Source: JBIIUJ01 sp044340025 (GTDB taxonomy: Bacteria > Pseudomonadota > Alphaproteobacteria > Caulobacterales > Aquidulcibacteraceae). Taken from it: DNA of 58,046 nt. The position numbers were made by a program, and so were the translations under genes. The notes beneath the pieces are model-generated. The model saw nothing but the letters and a program-made list of their open reading frames with translations, was not told the origin of the DNA and did not search any database. The stretch spans positions 1-58,046 of the forward strand of contig JBIIUJ010000002.1 of assembly GCA_044340025.1 (NCBI GenBank), read 5' to 3'. Below are positions 53,000 to 58,046 of this stretch, piece after piece. Position 1 is the first letter of the stretch. Each line of letters begins with the position of its first letter.

Positions 53000-53740
53000 C
53001 TAGACGGTTGCGGAACGAACAATCGCCAGAAACTCCGCCGCCTTCAGCGAGGCGCCGCCCACCAACGCCCCGCCCACGTGGGGAAGGCGCAGCAGCGCGG
53101 CCGCATTCTCCGGCTTCACCGATCCGCCATAAAGGATGCGGGCCTGCGCAGCCGGTTCGCCAAAGGCGTCTTTCAGCGTCGCGTGGATGGCGGCGTGGAT
53201 GGCGGCCACATCGTCCGGGGTTGGGGTGCGGCCAGTGCCGATCGCCCAGATTGGCTCGTAGGCGACGACGCACGCCGCCGCCGTTGGCGCAGCGCCGATC
53301 GATTCCCGCACCTGGGCGCAAACCACGTCAATCGCATCCCCGGCGTCACGCTGGTCCTGACTTTCACCAACGCAAATGATGGGGGTCAGGCCGGCTGCAA
53401 CCGCAGCACGCGCCTTCGCGGCGACCATTGCGCTTGTCTCGGCATACGCGCCGCGTCGTTCCGAATGGCCGACGATGACATAGCGGGCGCCCAGATCGGC
53501 CAGCATGGCCGCCGAGATGTCGCCGGTATGGGCCCCGGATGTTTCGCCATGACAGTCCTGCCCACCGGTGGCGACCGGGGAACCCGAGAGCGCGCTGGTC
53601 ATGGCGTCGAGCAGCGTCGCCGGCGGGCAAAGCACAAGGTCCACCCCGTCGGGTGCGGCCGCGCCGATGGCTTGCGCCTCTTTCAGGGCGGCGCGCAGGC
53701 CGTTCATCTTCCAGTTCCCGGCGATCAGATGACGCGACAT
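53000..53740 (-). CDS. tpiA: Triose-phosphate isomerase
   Basis: A 246-residue glycolytic enzyme. Catalytic residues are seen as Lys11 (GNWKMNG), His92 (IVGHSERR) and Glu162 (AYEPIWAIGTG), and the C-terminal GGSVKPENAAALL with LVGGASLKAAEF closes the phosphate site. It is divergent from the ppiD-like gene (96 bases between) and heads the tpiA - pseudo-receiver - secG - pyrG strand. Confidence 0.97.
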   Translation of the reverse strand: MSRHLIAGNWKMNGLRAALKEAQAIGAAAPDGVDLVLCPPATLLDAMTSALSGSPVATGGQDCHGETSGAHTGDISAAMLADLGARYVIVGHSERRGAYAETSAMVAAKARAAVAAGLTPIICVGESQDQRDAGDAIDVVCAQVRESIGAAPTAAACVVAYEPIWAIGTGRTPTPDDVAAIHAAIHATLKDAFGEPAAQARILYGGSVKPENAAALLRLPHVGGALVGGASLKAAEFLAIVRSATV

Positions 53741-53836
53741 GCTCGGTCTTGCTCTCCTGCTTGGCTGCGGGCCCGCCTTGCCGGGGGCTGCGACGAACCC
53801 TATGGTCCGCGCCCGTTCTTAAAGGCGTGTTTCCCT

Positions 53837-55780
53837 ATGCTGCAAACGATGCGAAAGGCGGCTCGGTCGTGGGTCGCGGGCATCCTGATCGGTCTTCTGG
53901 TGATCAGTTTCGCGGTCTGGGGGATCAATGACGTCTTCCGCGGCCGGACCCAGACCGCGGTCGCGGTGGTGGATGGCCAGGAGATCAGCCCGGAAGCCTT
54001 CCAGCAGGCTTTCCGAGCGGCTGTCCGGCAGGCCGCTGCACAGGCCCAGCGCGAGGTCACGGAGGCCGAAGCCCGCGAAGCCGGCCTTGGCGGTGCGGTG
54101 CTGGAGCGGATGGTGGGCGAAGCAGCGCTTGACGCGATGGCCCGCCGGCTTGGGCTGGTCGCTTCCGACGCTGTGGCGGCTGCCGAGATCCAGGCGATCG
54201 AGGCGTTCAGGAACCCGGTCACCGGCGCCTTCGATGCAAATACCTACCGCCAGGTGCTGGGCGAGAACGGCTTCACCGTTCAATCGTTTGAGGACAATCT
54301 GCGCCGCGAGCTTGCACGCCGGAAGCTGCTTCTGGCGGCCGGCACAGGCGTGCTGGCCCCGCCGGCTTTCGCCGCGATCGACCTCGCCTTTCGAACAGAG
54401 CGGCGCGGCGTGACCGTGCTCCCGCTCGACCCGAGCCTTGTGGAGCAGCCTGGCCAGCCAACGGATGCGCAGCTGAAAGCCTTCTACGACAGCCGCCGCG
54501 ACCAGCTGATGATGCCGGAGCGGCGCACGCTGACGCTGGCGCTCGGCGCGCCGCAGGATTTCGCAGCCGGCGTGAGCGTGCCCGAAGAAAAGGTCCGCGA
54601 GCTCTTTGAGTTCCGCAAGGCGGAGCTTGGCACAGCCGCAACCCGCAGCTTCGTGCAGCTTGTGGCGCCAGACGAGGCCAAGGCTCAGGACGCCGCGCGC
54701 CGCCTCGCCGCCGGCGAGGACGCCGCCGCGATCGCCAGAGCGCTGGGCCTGCAGGCGCCGCTGACCTTTCAGGCCGCGCGCGCCGACCAGGTGCCCGACA
54801 AGGCGGTCGCCGAAGCCGTGTTCGCCCTGGACGCGGCCGGCGCAACCCCCGCGATCAAGGGCGCGCTGGCCTGGGCTGCGGCGCGGGTGACGGCGGTCAC
54901 TGCGGCTGAAACCCCCAGCTTCGACGCCGTCGCCCCGGCGTTGCGGGCCGAGATCGCGGCCGAAGAGGCCCAAGGCGCGCTCCTGAAGGCCACCGAAGCG
55001 TTCGAGGACGCCACCACCGACGGCGCCACCCTGGAAGCAGCCGCCAGACAGGCCGGCCTGCGCGTGGTGACGCTTGCTCCGGTCGATGCCCAGGGCCGTC
55101 GCGCCGATGGGCAACCCGACAGCTTTCTCGCCACGGCAGGTGATGCGCTCAACATCGCCTTTGATCAGGCGCAGAGCGAGATTGGCGAGATGGTGAACCT
55201 TCCCGGCGGCGGATATGCGGCTATCCGGGTTGACGCGATCCAGGCGGCGGCGCCGCGGCCGCTGGCCGACGTGCGCGACCCCTTGATCGCGCAATGGCGC
55301 CTCGAAGAGCTGGAACGCCGCCTGCGCGCCCGCGCCGAAGCGCTGGCGGGAGAAGCCCGCAAAGGCACGCTGGAGGCGGTCGCGCGCACGGTCGGCCGGC
55401 CGGCGGTGAAACGGCCGCGCCCGATCCTGCGCGGGGAAACCGACAATCTGGTCGGCCAGGAGCTTGGCCAGGCGATCTTCACCGCCAAAGCCGGCGACAT
55501 CGTATTCGGACCGGCCTCCCAGCCCGGCGTGCTCGTTCTTGCGCGCATCGATACTGTGGAGCGCGACGCAGACAACGCCGTGCCCGCACGCGTCGAGGCG
55601 GCGCGTCAGGCCAACACCCAGTCGCTGGCTCAGGATCTCGTGCTGACGCTGGAGCGCACCGCGCGCACACGCTTCCGGGCCGAGACCTTCCCCGCCCGCG
55701 CCACCGCCGCCATCGGCGGCGCGCCCGAGGGCGAAGAGGGAGCTGCCGCGCCTGCCGGCGGCGCTGCGCCTGCGCGTTGA
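53837..55780 (+). CDS. PpiD/SurA-like membrane-anchored peptidyl-prolyl isomerase
   Basis: About 647 residues from the ATG at 53837 (a second ATG is 4 codons on). One N-terminal membrane helix (SWVAGILIGLLVISFAVWGI) anchors a long periplasmic part, starting with a SurA_N-like region (VVDGQEISPEAFQQAFRAAVRQ, VLERMVGEAALDAMARRLGL, FENLRRELARRKLL-type pattern) and a parvulin-like middle. This is the PpiD-type folding factor beside the Sec exit in other proteobacteria. The tail is Ala/Gly-rich. Its TGA overlaps the trpE start by one base, so it leads into the trp operon. Confidence 0.88.
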   Translation: MLQTMRKAARSWVAGILIGLLVISFAVWGINDVFRGRTQTAVAVVDGQEISPEAFQQAFRAAVRQAAAQAQREVTEAEAREAGLGGAVLERMVGEAALDAMARRLGLVASDAVAAAEIQAIEAFRNPVTGAFDANTYRQVLGENGFTVQSFEDNLRRELARRKLLLAAGTGVLAPPAFAAIDLAFRTERRGVTVLPLDPSLVEQPGQPTDAQLKAFYDSRRDQLMMPERRTLTLALGAPQDFAAGVSVPEEKVRELFEFRKAELGTAATRSFVQLVAPDEAKAQDAARRLAAGEDAAAIARALGLQAPLTFQAARADQVPDKAVAEAVFALDAAGATPAIKGALAWAAARVTAVTAAETPSFDAVAPALRAEIAAEEAQGALLKATEAFEDATTDGATLEAAARQAGLRVVTLAPVDAQGRRADGQPDSFLATAGDALNIAFDQAQSEIGEMVNLPGGGYAAIRVDAIQAAAPRPLADVRDPLIAQWRLEELERRLRARAEALAGEARKGTLEAVARTVGRPAVKRPRPILRGETDNLVGQELGQAIFTAKAGDIVFGPASQPGVLVLARIDTVERDADNAVPARVEAARQANTQSLAQDLVLTLERTARTRFRAETFPARATAAIGGAPEGEEGAAAPAGGAAPAR

Positions 55781-57312
55781 TGGCTGATCCAGTCTTTCCC
55801 GCCTTCGACGCGTTCGCGGCGACCTATGCCGAGGGCACGCCCCAGGTGCTCTGGACGCGTCGTGTCGACGACCTCGAAACCCCGGTGGGCGCGCTCCTGA
55901 AGCTGGGCGCCGATACGCCCGGCGTGTTCCTGCTGGAATCGGTTGAAGGCGGCGAGACGCGGGGACGCTATTCCATTCTGGGAGCCGCCCCGGATCTCGT
56001 CTGGCGATCCGATGGGGGCGCGGCGTCGATCTCGCGTTCAGGCAGGTTCGAGGCTGCAGCCTTCGCCCCGGAGGCCAAGCCGCCGCTGGAGAGCCTGCGC
56101 GCCCTGATCGCGGAAAGCGCCATCGCCCTGCCGCCGGAGCTGCCACCGCCTGCGGCCGGCCTGTTCGGCTATCTCGGCTTCGAGATGGTGCGCGAGATCG
56201 AGCGCCTGCCGGCCGCTGCGCCTGATCCGTTGGGCACGCCGGACGCGGTGCTCATGCGGCCCACCATCGTGATCGTGTTCGATTCAGTGCGCCACGAGCT
56301 TGTGCTTGTCACCCCGGTGCGGCCGGCGCCTGGCGTGTCGGCCGCGCAGGCCTATCGCGCCGGTCAGGACCGGGTCGCCGCCATCGCCGGAAAGCTCGAT
56401 GCGCCGCTTGGGCGCGGCGCCCTGGCGCCTTCAGCGCCCGCCCCCGCGCCGCCCCGCTCCAACCAGACGCCGGAGGCCTTCATGGCCAAGGTGGAGCGCG
56501 CCAAGGCCTATATCCGCGCGGGCGACATCTTTCAGGTGGTGCCGAGTCAGCGCTTCACCGCGCCCTATGCGGCCGCGCCCGTGTCGCTCTACCGCGCCCT
56601 GCGCCGGCTCAATCCCTCGCCGTTTCTGTATTTCCTTCAGATGGACGGCTTTTCCATCGTTGGATCGAGCCCGGAAATCCTTGTGCGGGTGCGCGACGGG
56701 ATCGTCACGGTGCGCCCGATCGCAGGCACCTTGCCGCGTGGCGCCACGCCGGCAGAGGATCGCGCCAATGAGGAGCGTCTGCTCGCCGACCCGAAGGAAC
56801 GCGCCGAGCATCTGATGCTGCTTGATCTTGGCCGCAACGACGTGGGCCGGGTGGCGCAGGCCGATCCGGGCAATGACCCGGCCTGGGGCGCGCGTGGCGG
56901 CGTGCGCGTGACCGGCAGCTTCTTCGTCGAGCGCTACAGCCATGTGATGCACATCGTCTCCAATGTCGAAGGACGCCTTGCGCCCGACAGGGACGCGCTG
57001 GATGCGCTGCTGGCGGGCTTTCCGGCCGGCACAGTCTCCGGGGCCCCCAAGGTGCGTGCGATGGAGATCATCACCGAGCTTGAGCCGCATGCGCGCGGGG
57101 TCTACGCCGGCGGGGTTGGCTATTTCTCGGCGGATGGATCGATGGACTTCTGCATTGCGCTGCGCACCGGCGTGGTAAAGGATGGAGCGTTGCACGTGCA
57201 GGCTGGAGCAGGCGTCGTGCTCGACAGCAATCCCGAGAGCGAGCATCGCGAGTGCCTCACCAAGGCGCGCGCGCTGTTTGCAGCGGCGGCTGAAGCCGCC
57301 CGCTACGGCTGA
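55780..57312 (+). CDS. trpE: Anthranilate synthase component I
   Basis: A 510-residue chorismate-using enzyme. The N-terminal domain contains a tryptophan-binding site (VFLLESVEGGETRGRYSILG with the LLESxE feedback motif), and the C-terminal chorismate-binding domain has the expected FYLQMDGF-type, GSSPEILVRVRDGIVTVRPIAGTLPRG, LLADPKERAEHLMLLDLGRNDVGRV and GTVSGAPKVRAMEIITELEPHARG motifs. The ATG overlaps the ppiD-like stop by one base (TGATG). With trpG and trpD it makes anthranilate and then phosphoribosyl-anthranilate. Confidence 0.97.
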   Translation: MADPVFPAFDAFAATYAEGTPQVLWTRRVDDLETPVGALLKLGADTPGVFLLESVEGGETRGRYSILGAAPDLVWRSDGGAASISRSGRFEAAAFAPEAKPPLESLRALIAESAIALPPELPPPAAGLFGYLGFEMVREIERLPAAAPDPLGTPDAVLMRPTIVIVFDSVRHELVLVTPVRPAPGVSAAQAYRAGQDRVAAIAGKLDAPLGRGALAPSAPAPAPPRSNQTPEAFMAKVERAKAYIRAGDIFQVVPSQRFTAPYAAAPVSLYRALRRLNPSPFLYFLQMDGFSIVGSSPEILVRVRDGIVTVRPIAGTLPRGATPAEDRANEERLLADPKERAEHLMLLDLGRNDVGRVAQADPGNDPAWGARGGVRVTGSFFVERYSHVMHIVSNVEGRLAPDRDALDALLAGFPAGTVSGAPKVRAMEIITELEPHARGVYAGGVGYFSADGSMDFCIALRTGVVKDGALHVQAGAGVVLDSNPESEHRECLTKARALFAAAAEAARYG

Positions 57313-57327
57313 GCCGGGGCCGCCGCC

Positions 57328-57915
57328 ATGCCGGGACCGCGCATTCTCGTCGTCGATAACTACGACAGTTTCACCTACAACCTGGTGCATTACCTTCAGG
57401 AGCTGGGCGCCGAGACCGACGTGCGTCGCAATGATGCGCTGAGCGCGGCCGAGGCTTTGGCCCTGCCGGTGGATGGCGTGGTGCTGTCGCCGGGCCCCTG
57501 CACGCCGAACGAGGCGGGCATCTGCCTCGAGCTGATCCGGACCGCGCCGGCGGGCCTGCCGATCCTGGGCGTCTGTCTGGGCCATCAGGCGATCGGGCAG
57601 GCCTATGGCGGCGTGGTGAAGAGCGCGCAGGCCATCATGCATGGCAAGACCAGCCCGATCCGGCACAAGGACGGCGGCCTGTTCAAGGGTCTGCCGCAGG
57701 GCTTCACCGGCGCGCGCTACCACTCGCTCGCGGTCGAGCGCGACACCCTGCCCGAGGCGCTGGTGGTCGACGCCTGGCTCGACGATGGCGAGATCATGGG
57801 CATGCATCATCGCGACCGGCCAGTGTTCGGCGTCCAGTATCACCCCGAATCCATCGCCACCGAGCATGGGCATGCGCTGATCCAGGCGTTCCTCGACAAG
57901 ACGGTCCGGTCATGA
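57328..57915 (+). CDS. trpG: Anthranilate synthase component II (glutamine amidotransferase)
   Basis: A 195-residue class I amidotransferase giving ammonia to TrpE. The triad is Cys83 (LGVCLGHQAIG), His172 and Glu174 (VQYHPESIAT). The start VDNYDSFTYNLVHYL is characteristic. It follows trpE by 15 bases; its stop overlaps the trpD start (ATGA). Confidence 0.97.
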   Translation: MPGPRILVVDNYDSFTYNLVHYLQELGAETDVRRNDALSAAEALALPVDGVVLSPGPCTPNEAGICLELIRTAPAGLPILGVCLGHQAIGQAYGGVVKSAQAIMHGKTSPIRHKDGGLFKGLPQGFTGARYHSLAVERDTLPEALVVDAWLDDGEIMGMHHRDRPVFGVQYHPESIATEHGHALIQAFLDKTVRS

Positions 57916-58046
57916 GCAGCGCGCTTCAGCCTGCGCTCGCCGCGCTGGCGCGCGCACAGGCGCCCGCGCCGGAAGCGCTGGACGCCGCCTTCGCCGCCAT
58001 CCTGGCTGGGGAAGCGACCCCTGCCCAGATCGGCGCACTCTTGATG
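57912..58046 (+). CDS. trpD: Anthranilate phosphoribosyltransferase, 3' truncated by window end
   Basis: Only the first 45 codons are inside the window. They encode SSALQPALAALARAQAP...LDAAFAAILAGEATPAQIGALLM, the helical N-terminal domain of TrpD (the A-I-L-x-G-E-A-T-P-A-Q-I-G-A-L-L-M signature). The ATG overlaps the trpG stop by 4 bases. The product joins anthranilate to PRPP. Confidence 0.93.
   Translation, partial: MSSALQPALAALARAQAPAPEALDAAFAAILAGEATPAQIGALLM

Noticed and set aside
53819..56146. A 775-codon minus-strand ORF opposite the ppiD-like gene and trpE
   Set aside because: Antisense shadow without start signal or family resemblance; the plus-strand genes are well supported.

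Overview
The window is a gene-dense, GC-rich alphaproteobacterial chromosome segment. The best taxonomic clues are a circularly permuted two-piece tmRNA gene with a tag ending AEEVRLAA, an SspB-alpha adaptor, a double cold-shock-domain protein, a TorF-type porin, a class I PHA synthase, the plsX-fabH-ihfA-merR cluster, and a PleD/PopA-like protein with an intact c-di-GMP I-site but a destroyed GGDEF motif. Together these suggest a Caulobacterales/Hyphomonadales/Maricaulales-like marine or stalked alphaproteobacterium. This is inferred from gene content only. Most of the window is core housekeeping; I see no insertion sequence, prophage, integron or CRISPR array.

Layout. 0-6.9 kb: a truncated DUF429-like gene, a pyroglutamyl-peptidase homologue, a methyltransferase plus MFS exporter pair, tRNA-Thr(TGT), an AmpD-type amidase with an EamA exporter, a DjlA-like chaperone and small membrane proteins. 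6.9-19.9 kb: a deoxyhypusine-synthase-like gene behind a structured leader, ispH, a CoxE-type VWA protein, rpsD, a BaiN-like flavoprotein with an SDR, the PopA-like protein, and an aminotransferase-hom-glpX operon. 19.9-25.9 kb: phaC, bamE, a cytochrome bc1 assembly chaperone, then plsX-fabH-ihfA-merR. 26-35.5 kb: isovaleryl-CoA dehydrogenase, marC, hppA (proton-pumping PPase, K+-independent signature), a MATE operon, MOSC, a lone cNMP-binding protein, tRNA-Pro(GGG), a TorF porin and an SDR. 35.7-44.9 kb: a Ca2+/Na+ antiporter, permuted ssrA (tmRNA), sspB, two hotdog thioesterases, DUF192, a double cold-shock protein, a Tat-type glutathione peroxidase, and an ALDH-rpiA-gor operon. 45-58 kb: parE, an rhlE-like helicase, DUF2855, tpiA - pseudo-receiver protein - secG - pyrG on the minus strand, and ppiD-like - trpE - trpG - trpD (cut by the window end) on the plus strand.

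How genes work together. ssrA and sspB lie about 180 bp apart: tmRNA adds the degradation tag and SspB hands tagged proteins to ClpXP, so a protein quality-control pair is physically linked. The aminotransferase, hom and glpX genes form a translationally coupled unit; ALDH, rpiA and gor form another, with gor probably starting at TTG. The tpiA-secG-pyrG group has a degenerate receiver protein (acceptor Asp replaced by Glu) inserted in it.

No wholly new multi-gene system is evident. The observations most worth following are the PopA-like protein, the structured leader before the deoxyhypusine-synthase-like gene, the ssrA-sspB linkage, the Glu-63 pseudo-receiver in the tpiA-secG operon, and a 35-codon cationic small ORF. 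Start sites were chosen from ribosome-binding sites and family N-termini. Long ORFs opposite real genes are GC-driven mirror frames and were left out.
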